Below are positions 1 to 13,245 of a stretch of 64,000 nucleotides of DNA, one piece after another. The stretch lies in the NCBI RefSeq assembly GCF_036588685.1, contig NC_086381.1, positions 67,959,436 to 68,023,435 on the forward strand. The letters run 5' to 3'. The notes under the pieces are model-generated. The model saw only the letters and a program-made list of their open reading frames with translations. It was not told where the DNA came from and did no database searches. How positions within the stretch are numbered: the stretch's first letter is position 1; each line of letters opens with the position of its first letter. The translations under genes were made by a program, and so were the position numbers. The stretch is from Mytilus trossulus. Its lineage: Eukaryota > Mollusca > Bivalvia > Mytilida > Mytilidae.

Positions 1-246
1 GCATTAGTTTGTAGCAAAACATTATCAAGTTAATATGCTTATTCTATATTTTTGTGTTTATCACATTGTCCAAGAGGAAATTTTCAAACTGAGAGGCTAT
101 CGTTCTGTCAGGCATTGTGGTGTCGGGGAGATATGGATGGATAGTATTGAGGTTCGTTTTCGTAGATTATTTTTATATCTGCTTTTGTTTTGTTTTGATT
201 TGTTCCGTTTTTTGCTCTTTTTTTTTACATTATTCTCTATTCGTAA

Positions 247-1019
247 AGCCTCGGTCACACCTTACCGGATAGCTAGAACGGACGCCTAACGGATAACTTT
301 TTTTCAATCCGTTCATGTCCGTTAGACGTCCGTTCTTATCCGTTAGGCGTCCGTCCATATCCGTTAGGCGTCCGTTAGGCGTAAGTTAAGCGTCCGTTTT
401 ATCCATTGACGTCCGTTCTGTCCGGTGGAAAATTTTGAGCATGTTCAAAACTTTGAACGGACGTCCAACGGATAAAATGTCCGTTGAACGTCCGTTAGGC
501 GTCCGTTAGACGTCCGTTTTGTACGATACTCGTCCGTTTTGTATCCGTTACGTGTCCGTTATGCATCCGTTGGAGATCCGGTAGACCAATTCACCAACGG
601 ACGTCTACCGGACGCCTAACGGACGCCTAACGAATAAAATGGATGTGAAACGGACATTAACGGAGGTATAACGGATAAAACGGATGCCTACCGGATGTAA
701 AACGGACAAATGCCAATTGAAATTTCTTATGGTTTATTGCCTTTAATTTTAAGATGGTTTATTGCCTTTAATTTTCAGAATATTTTGTTCATCCGTTTTA
801 TCCGGTACTCGTTCGTTGGATGAACGTTCGACGTCCGTTCTGTCCGGTATGTATCCGTTTCAAGTACGTTCAATGTCCGTTGTTTGTCCGTTAGGCATTC
901 GTTACATGTCCGTTAGTACACCAACGGACTCCCAATGGATATAAATTTTGTCAACGGATAACCTTTTTTTTATCCGTTAGGCGTCCGTTCGAGCTATCCG
1001 TTAAGGTGTGACCGAGGCT
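247..1019. mobile_element. PIF/Harbinger-like MITE built from iterated TCCGTT motifs
   Basis: The termini are inverted: AGCCTCGGTCACACCTTA at the left and TAAGGTGTGACCGAGGCT at the right. They are flanked by direct TAA (244-246 and 1020-1022), a 3-bp TWA target duplication typical of PIF/Harbinger elements. The interior is almost wholly made of CCGTT or its complement AACGG, with more than 30 occurrences by eye, many spaced about 10 bases apart as in TCCGTTAGGCGTCCGTT. No transposase is encoded, so it would be non-autonomous. Confidence 0.75.
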
Positions 1020-1475
1020 TAATATGTACATTGCCATTTATTATCCTTTTTTGTATATTTGTCTTGTTTTGATATGCTTTCAACCTAGAACCTCACTGTC
1101 CCAAAATAAGCAAATTATAAAATGTTCATTGTTGATATCATTATTGTTAGTTTATCAACAAATACAATGCATGTGTTACTGTCATGACTGTACAATGAAA
1201 AATCAATAAAGAGGTAGCAAGTGTATTATCTTGTTAGGTATCCTTATATGTAGATTGTGCTATCCCTTTAATTGTATTATGTTATAAATCAGCCTACGTT
1301 GCAGAAATCAAACTACAAACTATCATACAAAGTAACAAAATAGATGTTTCAGAAATACAGTAAAAGGAAATAAAATATTCGAAATAAGAGATCTTATAAA
1401 TTACAAATTTACAAAATTGTACAACGAAAAGCAACCTGTATTTACCTATTTCACCGCATATATTTTAATAGGAAA

Positions 1476-2294
1476 ATATAGTTAAGAAAATATTAATTGG
1501 GTTCTTTAAAAGAGGGAGGAAATATACCAAAGGGACAGTCAAACTCATAAATCTAAAACAAACTGACAACACCATGGCTAAAAATGAAAAAGACAAACAG
1601 AAAAACAATAGTACACATGACACAACATAGAAAACTAAAGAATAAACAACACGAACCCCACCAAAAACTAGGGGGGATCTCAGGTGCTCCGGAAGGGTAA
1701 GCAGATCCTGCTCCACATGCGGCACCCGTCGTGTTGCTTATGTGATTACAAATCCGGTAAATAGTCTAATTCGGTAGGTCAAATTCATGAAAGGGAAGGG
1801 GATTGTAGTTACGACGTAAGGAACATATCCGATATCATTTGTGAAACGGTTATTCCATAACGGTCAACCAACTCGTGATGGCGTCCGTAATATTTACGAA
1901 GGGATGTTTTCAAATTCACCATTTGGAACTCTTGGTTTAATAGCTTCCTTGTGAGCAGTAACCCTCTATCAAGAAAATCATGATAGAAAATACAAGCACA
2001 GGAATATCGCATCAATTGGGAGATATATACCCCGTATGCAGGTGCTGCTCGAAAGTTGCTACTTAGAAATGGAAAGTTCACAATTGGAAAACTGAAATCA
2101 TCTCTTTTGTCGTAAAGTTTTGTCTTCAACCGACCCTCATTGTCAATTTCTAGATGTAAGTCAAGATATGAAGCCGACTTAATTGTATCTGTAGAATCCT
2201 TTATCTCCAATTCGATGGGATAGATGCGATCCACATAGTCACCAAATTTTGAATTGTTTAGTGAAAGAACATGTTTAATGTATGGATTCATCAA
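1476..2294 (-). pseudogene. Truncated Penelope-like retroelement: RT C-terminus plus terminal tail
   Basis: The 161-codon open stretch at 2294-1809 (minus) encodes the part of a Penelope-like reverse transcriptase after the catalytic site: SYLDLHLEI, KLYDKRDDFSFPIVNFPF, YGVYISQLMRYS, then RKYYGRHHELVDRYG. The catalytic palm (the GIPMGTNCAPL and YLDD motifs) is missing. Below it, 1806 to about 1507, is a non-coding tail with TTGGTGGGGTTCGTGTTG and GAGTTTGACTGTCCCTTTGG, ending at CCCTCTTTT. The same tail recurs at four other places. 5'-truncated and not functional. Confidence 0.72.
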
Positions 2295-2620
2295 ACTTTT
2301 TGAACTGTACGCACGCTGACAACGTCGTCAAATCTAGAACCCTAAAATCGAGGTAGAGATAGTTAAGAAATTTAGTGTGAGTTTAAAGTGTTAGAAGTTC
2401 GGGACATATTCACGTTAAAAATATGTCACACAGTCCTGTATTTTGACATTTGAAAAATATAGTGCTGCATATGAACTTTCCATTCCGGGATATAACTTTT
2501 ATTTAAACGTTATTGTAAAAGTGGTACAATTTTAGTCGTAAAGGGAGATCATATGGTTAAATGCATAGTCAATATTTACCCATATTGAGTGCAATAAGAG
2601 AACATACAGATTTTAACGAA

Positions 2621-3413
2621 AGGAGTAGGTTCAGTAAGCCACATTTTGGGCCCCAAAATATAGCAGTTTTACACAATTGTTACAATGTAAACTTTAAGTT
2701 ATTCATAAGAAAGTAAAATGTTTCTGCTACATACACATGGACTGTTTTTGACAATACAATGCACATATTTCGGGTACTTGCATCTTTAAATCATGCTAAA
2801 ATACTAAAATCTTCACAATTTTAGCATTCTGGTTAAATTTTCGATGGTTTCCGCCTTAAATGAAAGTGACCGCATTCTTGTTCATTCTTTTTATTAAAAT
2901 GTAAGTTGTATTTTATGATAATACATAAAGTGGATTCATGTCTTTTCGTGGATATCAATTTTCGTGGTTTGAGGAAATCTGGCATATTCGTGGATATTTA
3001 ATTTCGTGGTTTTGGCAAAGTCTACATACATTCCTTTCGAAAATTTGTTATTCGTTGAACATTTAAATTCGTGGTTTCCATGTACCATTGAAATCCACGA
3101 AAATTGGTATCCAACGAATTAAAAAATGAATCCACAGTAACATATATAGAGGTTGTGGATGAACACGGATTAGGTCACTTTAATTTTTGACCAAAAACAA
3201 CATCTGAAAAATGATATTTTGGGCATATTTCATGGATTTGTCATATCTAAGCTAGACTCGAAGCATTTTTGATGAGTAAATAAGTTCAAATCTTTCACTA
3301 TAACTTATTGAATAAATTGAAATATCTTAAGGGATTACAAAGTGTCTAAATCTTCCGTCAGTTAAACTTGAAATTTGAGTCCAAAATCGGCCTTTACCTG
3401 ACCTACTCCTTTG
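2621..3413. mobile_element. TIR element with a nested palindromic MITE
   Basis: The left end AGGAGTAGGTTCAGTAA and the right end TTTACCTGACCTACTCCT are imperfect inverted repeats. A second copy without the central insertion lies at 47495-48065 in the opposite orientation. The insertion at about 2927-3140 is a separate palindromic repeat with GTGGATTCAT...ATGAATCCAC ends. Confidence 0.55.
2927..3140. repeat. Palindromic MITE (TTCGTGGATATCAATTTTCGTGG type)
   Basis: Ends GTGGATTCATGTCTTTTCG and TTAAAAAATGAATCCACAG are inverted, and the middle repeats TTTCGTGG and its complement. Relatives lie at about 30990-31172 and 35962-36137. A common bivalve repeat type, with no coding capacity. Confidence 0.6.
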
Positions 3414-3549
3414 GTTTATATCAAAGATTTTCATAAAATTAATTCAAGTATGAAGTGTTATTAATATTTCATGACGATTGATAAAATCCTGGGTAGTTAA
3501 TATGACTCGGCATAAATTCACAGTTTACAGTATGCATCATATTCAAAAC

Positions 3550-5360
3550 TTCATAGTAAAAGTGGTACAGATTTAGCCGTAAAGGGAGTTCCTCTGGGAA
3601 AATGCATTTTCAATATTAACAGAAATGCAACCTACAATGAATACCAGCAATTTATAAGTTAATAATCTTATAATTATTTCGACACTAACTACTGACTTAA
3701 TAAACTCATCAAATATCCAAGGATTGAAATTTTGTATTTGCGCAAGACGCCCATTTTGATAACAAAAGACTCACCAGTACAAACGAAACAACATGAGCAA
3801 TTATATATCATTGAATAGTTGTACATTAATGTTTAAACGAAGGTTTTGCTTAATGTTCCCTATGGTATCGAAATATGCACGGAAAAGAGAAGATTTGATT
3901 GTTTAAATCTAAAATATCAACTGATTCCTATGCGCGCTACAATGAATTCCGTTTTTATTTTATTTTATTTTGTAGACTGGCATTCAAAAGATGGAAAACT
4001 AAAAACTGTAGACGGAGATAGAATAACGAGAGAGCACAAATAGCGTCTAATATTTACCTTATCTGAAGCTAATGGAGCAAATACTTCTTTTTATTGTAAT
4101 GTTTATTTTATGTTGGTACCGGTGTTCAAAAATGTTTTTATCAGTTATTATAACAGATTGATAATGTTGATTTACAAAAGATCTAACATATTATTGATTG
4201 TGCGGTGAACGATGTTTCATTTTGTACACAAGCATGAAAAAAACAGTTCAATGAAAACAGATAATTGACACATCTTTTAGCAATTTTAAACTTAATACAC
4301 TTCCAAAGAAGGAGTACAGTAAATTTTGCTGCATACAAAAGTCTTTGAATATTATTGAAAGTGTATGTTTATCTAATGTTGTCGTTCCTCTTAGACATAT
4401 GATTATTGCGTTAAATTGAATTAAAACAAACAAACGATGAAAGAATCACGTGTACTAAACATTTATCCAGGCATGATGTTTGGGAAGGAAAACGCCTCTT
4501 TTTGATCATACATCATTCATCGTTCAGTCAAACTGCCACAATCGGAAATAGGATACACAAAATCAAACTCAGACGACTGTTCCAGTTTATATATAATATT
4601 AGGAAGGCGTAGTGAGTTCAGTCACATACACATCTTTACAGTGATGGAGATCCTAAAATCCTAGTAGTTTCGATTTAAGTCGTCTTTGATGGAGAGGGTT
4701 CTTTTGAAGGGGCACATACCTGTATATAAAGTTTCTCTTATTTAAAAATATTCAAATCAGCACGTTTGACATGGATTCAAGTTCGAAGTCATCTATATGT
4801 ATCCACATTGAGTAAAGGATCAAGGAAAAAGATAAAATGTGTCAAATTGATACAAGGACATATTTTTCAAATTGATTAATTCAAACGTCAGTTTTATTCA
4901 AGGACAGCATTTAAAAATATTCATCAAGATGAACATCGTGAAGTTATTCGACAACATTTATGAAAAGCAGCTGCGTTTTTTTTTACATTTTAAATTTCAC
5001 TTACAAGAAGCATAATTATACAAGAGCATCATGATCTGTATCAAATTTGTGATTTATTAGATTTCAGTGCCTTCCAATCAATTTTGTTAAACAAGGAATA
5101 CATGTACCCTACTAGTTGAATCACGTTATTTGATATTGAAAGTCGAAATAATGTTATCAATGATAGCATTAAAATGAGATCAACTATGAATTGAAATGGT
5201 TTCGTGTTTATTACACTGAACATATCTCATGAAGTATTTGGACTTGTGTTGTTCAGTCGTCCTTTTAATATTACTGTGATATTTTTTGTCGGTTTCTTTT
5301 TTCACTTTTGAGTTTTGAATGTTTCTTTATTTTACATTACCCCAAATTTGAACAGTGAAC
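3550..5360. other. Intergenic stretch, mostly unassigned
   Basis: 3549-3640 (AAAAGTGGTACAGATTTAGCC, GTAAAGGGAGTTCC) repeats 2515-2585, and a weaker match lies at 51400-51480. 4830-5240 weakly matches the duplicated units at 6.7-8.6 kb. No gene seen. Confidence 0.45.
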
Positions 5361-5364
5361 ATTT

Positions 5365-5755
5365 AGGAAACACAGCTGCTGTTCAATAGTGTGACGAACA
5401 AATAACATTTGTCAAATAAAACAAAAAAGTCCTTGTATGTAATTGATGCTTTTTTAATTGATGTTAACATATTTGTCCTTTGACACAAGTTATGATATGA
5501 AGAGAAAGCTCACATTTGCGTTTGAAAAACCAATAGCCATGGTGATACTAGTAATTGATAAACACAGGATATCCAGATGATGATGATGATGATACATTAT
5601 TTTTTATATCATAAATTGTTTCAAATAAATATACAAGGGCACATATTGAAACATCAATAAAAAAGCATCAATTATATACAAGGACTTTTTTGTATCTACC
5701 ATGACAAATGTTACTTATTCGTCACGTTATTGAACAGCAGCTGTGTTACCTATTT
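5365..5755. repeat. Foldback element with long inverted arms
   Basis: The left arm (about 5369-5470) begins AACACAGCTGCTGTTCAATA and includes AAAAAAGTCCTTGTATGTAA. The right arm (about 5655-5752) is its inverse with only a few changes. The loop is about 180 bases and includes a short GAT microsatellite (5574-5592). No coding sequence. Confidence 0.65.
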
Positions 5756-6334
5756 GTTTTAATTGATCCTACATAACGCAAAAAATGCATCATTTATAAG
5801 GTTGATGTGATTGACAATATTGTAATAATTAATTAGATTTTAAATGCCAGGTAATAATTTTGTTTACCATCAGTCGTTATAAATGCAAGGTAATGATTTC
5901 CATTGGTCGCAGTCGTAATTGGCTGCATTTAATCAAAGTGCGACTTTCAGATGACCACATGTTAATCTAGTTATTTAAAAAAATTGTACATGCTGATTAA
6001 ACAACACGTCTTTACCCCCATTACAAGAGATGATGTTAAGTGACAATTTTTATCCTTTGATTGAAGTTCATGGTTATGTTGTTTGTTCAAATTGTTGGAA
6101 TGCCAATGTATATGTTCGGTTATTGCTTTTCAAAGCTTTAATTTTAACCTCTGAATGCTACCGTTTATTCACCTCCAATCTGAAGAGAGTTCAAGTGCTT
6201 CCACTGCATTGGTCAAGAATGATATATTTGGAAGGGGAGAGACTTTATCAACCTATAGATGGCGCAACATTGTTATCATAATTGTGGTTTAATCTGCCAA
6301 GGGTGCAGAGGAGGATTGGCTCGTAGCGCTTGGC

Positions 6335-8895
6335 TAGCGGAGATTGACACACACATGCTATTCCTCGCATTTCGCCTATAATGCATGCACTAGACTGTTA
6401 GATATTGAGTTAAATGACTTAAGCAATATATGAAAATGTTAGACAATAGGAACTATACGAAAGGGATTTATACTTTAGAACATTCTTTTAGAGTTTTGCA
6501 CAGTTAAGTACTTAAAAACTAGCAGTGTGTATTATTAATCAGTTGAATGACGGTGATAAGGAAGAACAGGGGAAAATTGTAAAATCATCAATACCCGATT
6601 GCTTTGTTAAACTACCTGTGCTAACCATAGCTATGGTTGCATATAATTTTATCATGAACATTTATGTTTATCTTCATTCAAAAGTGTTTCAAATGAATAC
6701 AAGGAAATATTTTCTGTATTCATTAAAACAAACGTCATTTTTTTTACAGGGACAACCATTTGATTTTAATTAAGACAAATTGCATGTAATAATTCGACAT
6801 TATTATGATCATCTTTGAAAAGCTGCTGCGTTTTTTTGGGTTTTTGATTGATACTTCAGTACGACGACCTACATTAATAAGTTTTTTATCATTGGTGTGA
6901 TTTATTAGATTTTATAGCCTTTTGATCATTTTTTTTAAACAAACGACACTTTTATTTTTTTTAGTCGTAATAAATTTAATTTAATAAAAACCGCAAAAAA
7001 TCAAGTTATCATTACTAACTTTAACATGATGTTAATAGTGGTTTTGAGTAAGTTTCGTGTTGCTTAGCTTTTTTGGGGGGTGTACATGTTGTTTTGTTTC
7101 TTTATTCATTTGTTTCGTCTTTTCTCCTCAACCCTTGAATCTTCATTGTCTCTTAAGAATCAAACTCTATATTTGTTTGAGGCATAACTTCAGTCTTATT
7201 CAAAGTAAGCTACAGTGGGGATGTCTCTGTGACTATTAGTAGCTGAATTTTTTAATTCATTTTTCAGATTCGTATTACAAACTATCATTGATCTGGTCTT
7301 AAGAAACGCAAGATAAATCAACAAGAATTATGACATGCAACAATTTGACATTATAGACACATGCTGTTCCTCTCATTTTGTTTTAGATCCGTGCTCTGAG
7401 TGTTAGATATTGAGTAATAGAACTTAATCAATATACGTAAATATTTGACAAAAGAAACTTTTCGAGAGAAATTTATGCTTACGGTATATAGGGTGTTTTC
7501 CCCCATCTTGGATTTAAAAATACCAGTAAACAAGGTTCTTTAATATATAGTGCAAATTTTGACAGTAGTAGGAAATTCATGTGTAAGAACTTTCATTTCA
7601 ATAAAAACAATACATCTTTTATCATATGTATTGTCGTATTTTACCAAAAAACAGAAAACTTTTGTTTAATTATTTGTTTCCCAATTTTACCACATAAGGG
7701 GAGGCAACTCAAATGCAAGGGCGGATAATTCAGAGAAAGGTACATTTACAATATAATGTGTTAGGAATTAATTAATTTCATTATGTAGCAAGAAAACGGT
7801 TCCGGTGACTCCATTTTTTGTTCTATTTCTTAAACAAAAGCATACCATTAATGCTATCTTCTCATATGTTATCTCAAAATTATATTGTGTAGTTTACGTT
7901 TTATTGCTGAAAATTTGGTGTTGTATGCTTATCTGTCAAATTTTAACACTGAGTAGCGGAAAAATAAGCCCCGTGACCGATTCTAATTCTTATTATTTTT
8001 AACAAAAGCATGATATAAGCAACATTTTAGCAAATTATAAAGAAATTATATGGATTATAATTAAGACACCCCATCTACCTTAAAAACATTCTGTCTGGGT
8101 TTTTTTCATAAATACTTTAAGCTGTGGACTAGCAGGGTACATGTTTACTCATTTGACTAACAGTGATAAGGAAGAGAACATCTGTTAAATATATGTTAAC
8201 ATAAACTTTCTTATATTTTCATTCCAAAATGTGTCAAATGAATACAAGGAAATATTTTTTTTTATATTCATTTGAACAAACGTCAAGTTTATACAAGGAC
8301 AACATTTTGATATTAATTAAGATAAATGTCATGTAAATATTTGACATCCTCATGATCATCTGTGAAAAGCTGCTGCGTTTTTATGTTTTTGATTGATACT
8401 TCAATACGGAAGACCTACATTGAGATGGTTTTATCATTGGTGTAATTAATTAGATTTTCGTGCCTTTTGATCATTTTTTAAAACAAAGACACTTTTATCT
8501 TTTCAGTCGTAATAAATTCTATTTGATAAAAACCGCAAAAAAATCAAGTTATAATTGCTAACTTTAACATGATGTCAATACTGATTTTGAGTAAGATTCG
8601 TGTTGCTTCGAATTAAAAATTTTCGTGCAGAGTGTTATACTGTTACTTTGTAACTCAATTTATTTGTTTTGTCTGCTTCACCTTGATCTTTGTGTCTTTT
8701 TGTTCTTTTAGCACACATTCCTCATTTACATGAAGCACATACTCCGTAAAGGATTTCATGTTGGTCTGGATGTTTTTGGGACTACTTTTATCACAATGAT
8801 TTAATTCATCATGCAGATTCGTACTACTAAGAATTATTGATCTGGTATTGAAAAATGCTAGGTCCATAACAAAAACAATGTCACATGCAATAACT
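6335..8895. repeat. Tandem duplication of a non-coding unit of about 1-1.5 kb
   Basis: Ordered segments occur twice: ACATGCTATTCCTC at 6354 and ACATGCTGTTCCTC at 7361; ATGAATACAAGGAAATATTTT at 6691 and 8237; AAAAGCTGCTGCGTTTTT at 6818 and 8363; CAGATTCGTA at 7266 and 8815. Weaker matches to the middle part lie at 4830-5240. No gene was recognised in either unit. Confidence 0.6.
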
Positions 8896-9059
8896 TTATT
8901 TCTGAGTGAAAACAATTGTTATTCCTTCCTAATTAAAAAATCAAAAGATTAGGAACAAGTGCAAATGATACAACTTTCCATCCATGTCACTGTAAAATCA
9001 TTATAGGTCAAAGTACGATCTTCATCAAGGAGCCTTAGTTATATTCAATCTCCATATCA

Positions 9060-12000
9060 ACTATATTTCGTGTCACATGTTTTATTTGTTAATTTGATTT
9101 TTCCTTTTTTGACATATCAAGTAAGATTAAAACACAATGTTGACTGCTTTGCGCCAATTATTGACATTTTTCCTTTAACATGTTTAATGTCAGCTTGTTT
9201 TGGTCACAACATGTTGTCAATATAGTAAAACGGTATGCGACTTTTATACAAGAGAGAGATTCAGCTAGCTGTAAAACCAGGTTTAATCCAATACTCCGAC
9301 ATAAAAAATGCATGTATCAAGTCGGAATATGACAGATGTTTTCAAATCGTTTGATATGTTTGAGCGTTATATTTTACAATATGAAAAGGGACATTCTGGA
9401 TTAAATTCTTCTTGGAGTTTTTTAATTTTTAAATTTACCTCTCCACAACTTTTCGACAGCCAAATGGCATCTGAGACGTGTGTAGCACACCTACGTAGAA
9501 AGAGGTGGCCAATACGAAAAGAAAATGTCAAACTTTGTCGCAAAATTTAAAGAAAGACCACAAACGAAAGTAAGAGTAACAAACAGACAAACAGTATGTT
9601 GCAATTCTAAAGTGATAAAACATGCATTAAAAATTGTGCAGGACAAAAATGATCAAGTTATATATTGTGTTGCTTCTTTCTGTAAAATGATTGCTGTTTA
9701 TAAGACAAAACATTAATAGAATATACGCTGAGTGAAAAACACCTATTATACAGATATGTAAGGTAACAATGAACGACGTGTGCCAGTTTTTATAGACAAG
9801 GTATCAATGTCAACATATAAAGTATATATAATTGTAACATAAAATATTATAACATCGTCAGACTCATTCATAAATTCAGTGTCAACTTTCACCTAATTAT
9901 CAATGGACGTCGAATGAAACAGTGAAGTTTTTTATGGTGGAAATTATGATATTTATTAAAAATATAGTGTAGGATACCGATGTATTTGTAATCATCATAG
10001 GCCCAATTTGTATTGTTTTACCTTATTATTGATTATTTATAAGTTATTTTTGGCGAATAAAGAAGGAAAAGTAATGAATTAAAACAAGACTAGAATTACA
10101 TGTGTATGATCAATTACTTAATTGTCTTATAATTATTTAATTTTCTCGTTTCTTGTTCATGTTTATTTTAATACTGATTAAAAGATATAAAAGACACACT
10201 TTTGTTACTGTATCCAATGCTTAAAATGTTAAGATAGACTTGTATAATTAGTTTCTTGGACAAAAAAATTATTCCAGGCGTACATTCAATTCACCAAACA
10301 ATCGTATCATCTGCATTCAATTTATAAGGAACACTCGAATTAGAATTATTAGAAGGCTAAATTAAATACCCATGTACAGAACATGTAATTTACTTGTTGT
10401 TGTCGATTTTTGATGTGTTCGTATTTGTTTTTCATGTGTTGTCCTGTCACATATGTGTTCTTTTAATTTGAATATTTTCCATTTTTCACAACTGAACCGT
10501 ATAAAGATTAAACCGGTTTGAATTATGTGTATTGATGAATTCCCTACGATGACTTCCAGGATTTCAAAATGTTGTTGCATTATCGGATACTTAGTAAGCG
10601 TAGTTCTGCGAGATTTATAAGTTGTTTATGTAGAAATATAAGTATAAACTAAGTTTGTATGCTCACTCGTTTTATATGTTATTTAATCGTGTATGTTTAT
10701 CTGACCAACATAGAAAGGTGTATTTATCGAATTCAACACATTTACTATAAATCATATCCTAAAATGGGTATTCAAGATATTTTTGTTTATTATTTTTTCC
10801 GGTTTATTTCAGACCTGTCATTAGATTTGAAATATTTTTAGAATTGAAACATAAAACAATAAAACAATTAAATCCATGAAAATATCTTATTGACATAATG
10901 ATATCTATTAATTACATGACAAAAAAACAGACCATTACAGCTTGAATGTCATATTTGATCAAGTTAAAACTACTAACAAAACAGCTTTAATTTTTTAGAA
11001 TGTAGTATATTCTAACATATGAAATTTCGACTCCTGTTCTGGTAATTGAACGAGTATTGATTTATTTGTAATACTAATAAGATTTAAATAAGTTTGTTTT
11101 ATTTTAACGTCCCAAAATTGTCTTAAAAACACAAATAATTATCAAAACTATTGAATGGAAACAAATAGACGCATATTAATGGACGGTGTCGAAAGAAATT
11201 ATAGTACTAGTAAATAAAAAGGAGATAACTGTAAATATATTCTTTGAAAACTCAATAACATTTATAGACGAAAGAGGGCAATAACAAAATGTAAAAAATG
11301 CAGGAAATTTACAATATAAGCGAGATCGGATGTTTGTATAACCTTTAATATTCACATTTTATAAGCGAAACATACCAATACTAAGGTCAAATTTACAGCA
11401 TAACAGCAGTGAGACAATTATGTTATATGCAAGGGGGTTAGACTTTGAATGAAAGTAACATTAACAACATCAGCATTTATTGTTATAACAAAACTGGCAT
11501 GATACAGCAAAGTAGGACTATATATAACGATAGCCATACTTGTACATATCATTAAGTGTTTAACTTCACACGTTTCTGTTTCTATTTCTGTATGAGGGTT
11601 GGTATAAAGAATGGTTATTAAGTGTTAGAGTTAATCATATTCTTCTGAAAATTAAACAAAATGAGTAGATTTGGATTGATTGCAAACAGATCATCTTAGA
11701 AAACGACGTGATTTGAACATATATATCTCATCGTACTGCATTCCATAATGGAAAACCCCGATAAAACGAAATAAACATAGAAACAATAAGAACAAAATCC
11801 CAATGAAATACAAATAAAAACGACAACAACTTACAACAAAAACAAAAACAGACTTCTGACTTTGGACAGACACGTACTTAATTTTTCGTAAAAATATCTG
11901 TTAAAACACTTTTTTCTTGCTGTCTTGTAACATCACAACATAGAAAAAAGAAGAAAACTAGATAGGAAAGGCTTATTTAATCAAGAGGAAGAAAAATTCA

Positions 12001-12340
12001 ACTTACATAAAGAAAAAAGACACTTGATACACATCTAAGTGTACCTTTAGAATACATAGAATGAATAAAAGTCTGTAAAAACATTGTATCACGGTCAACT
12101 GAATATCTTCCTTTTATAACGCTTGAAAAACACCATATACACTAAACATGTTCTTGAATTTGAATCAGAATTTTGCTATTTTAAATGAGCATACATAAAG
12201 TTGATAAGAGACTCATGCATTTTTTATTCACGGCTTTATAAAAGCCAGCAATATGAAAAAACTTATACGCTCTGCAGAATGTAAATGAGACCTCATGTAC
12301 AGGAGTTAATATCTTAACAAACATATCTATTTATATAAGA
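9060..12340. other. Intergenic stretch without a supported gene
   Basis: AT-rich sequence with only short chance reading frames. I found no exon pair, transposase or RNA gene in it. 11900-11960 shows weak similarity to the end of the dispersed repeat at 13826-14242. Confidence 0.5.
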
Positions 12341-12344
12341 GAAG

Positions 12345-12700
12345 TTGTGATATGATTGCCACTGAAACCACTCTTCAAAAGAGACCAACATAACACATAA
12401 AGTAACAAATATAGGTCACAATAGTCAGCTCTAAAATCCCCGAAAGGACAAAATTCAAACAAATCAAACGAGAAAACTTACGGCCTTATTTATAATAAAA
12501 TAAAAAAGGAATTACAAATATGTAACATAGCAACAAACAACAACCACTGAATTGCCGGCTCCTGATTTGGAACATGCATAAACACAAAGAATGTTATGAA
12601 TGTGGAGGGATTAAACATGCTATAGCGGATGCCAAACCTTCTTCATAAATTTGTACAATGGTATAACAGTACAACATTAGAATAAACTAAAACAATTTTA
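12345..12700 (+). repeat. Dispersed repeat next to the promoter relic
   Basis: Contains GATATGATTGCCACTGAAACC, AGAGACCAACATAACACATAA, CAACAACCACTGAATTGCCG and ATGGTATAACAGTACAAC, in the same order as 15410-15850 but more diverged. Confidence 0.55.
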
Positions 12701-12812
12701 CATGCAAGTGGTTTTTTTTCATATGAAATTTTGTTCCTAGCACTTTTGCTTTGTATGTTACTCCTAAATGATGGAAGTGAATCAGATGTTAACCCAATAA
12801 CCATTTCGTATA
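12700..12812 (-). pseudogene. Orphan promoter relic of an E-type peptide gene
   Basis: The minus strand reads TTAACATCTGATTCACTTCC and, further on, AACAAAATTTCATATGAAA, matching the promoter of copy E in order and spacing, with the TATA box altered to CATATGAAA. Downstream, no signal-peptide exon or cysteine exon can be found. A dispersed repeat (12345-12700) starts within about 100 bases of it. It looks like the remains of a sixth gene whose body was lost. Confidence 0.5.
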
Positions 12813-13019
12813 TTGCAAATAATACCGTTATGTTACACATTGAAGTATGTATACTACTTCTAGAACCCTTATGGTCATTGGATATGATTACTTGTCCGTG
12901 AAAAAAATCAAAACCCGAAAATTCTTGATTCTGGCAAGTTTCATTGTACATGTCTTAATTTCTTTATTTTTTTTGTTGCCATTTATCCCTCAACTTTCTA
13001 TGCTCGTTTTCCTTGTTAT

Positions 13020-13245
13020 TTTACAGTGAGACATCTTTCTCTATTTCATTTATTTGTCACCTTTTTGCTATTTATCAACCGTATGTAGACCCTCACATCC
13101 TGTCATAAACATGTAATTAAGTGTCTATTGTTGACATAATTATTGTAAATCATCAACAAAAATGTTTTACTTTACAATCAAGCATATTGAGCGATACGAG
13201 GTTTGTGATACTTTTTTGTTTACCATATATGGTGGTCATACTTTT
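13020..13245 (+). repeat. Upstream block shared with copies at 18.4-18.8 and 23.7-23.9 kb
   Basis: It contains GTCTATTGTTGACATAATTATTG, then ATCAACAAAAATG and TTTTACTTTACA. Related sequence sits upstream of copy E at about 23700-23900 and, inverted, at 18480-18790; a short piece is near 1120-1175. Its position relative to the promoter relic mirrors that in copy E, so it is either part of the duplicated gene unit or a repeat that travels with it. Confidence 0.5.

Noticed and set aside
247..1019. TCCGTT iterations considered as a CRISPR-like array
   Set aside because: Core units are only 5-8 bases with no spacers, lie on both strands, and have transposon-type inverted ends with a TAA duplication in a eukaryotic genome.
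1465..1725. Open frame beginning MPHVEQDLLTLPEH, also seen at 40844-41191
   Set aside because: It is the Penelope-type non-coding tail; frames differ among the five copies and are not conserved.
8655..8915. Minus-strand open frame of 86 codons in the second duplicated unit
   Set aside because: The matching part of the first unit has stops and frame differences, and no splice-supported neighbours or recognised domain were found.
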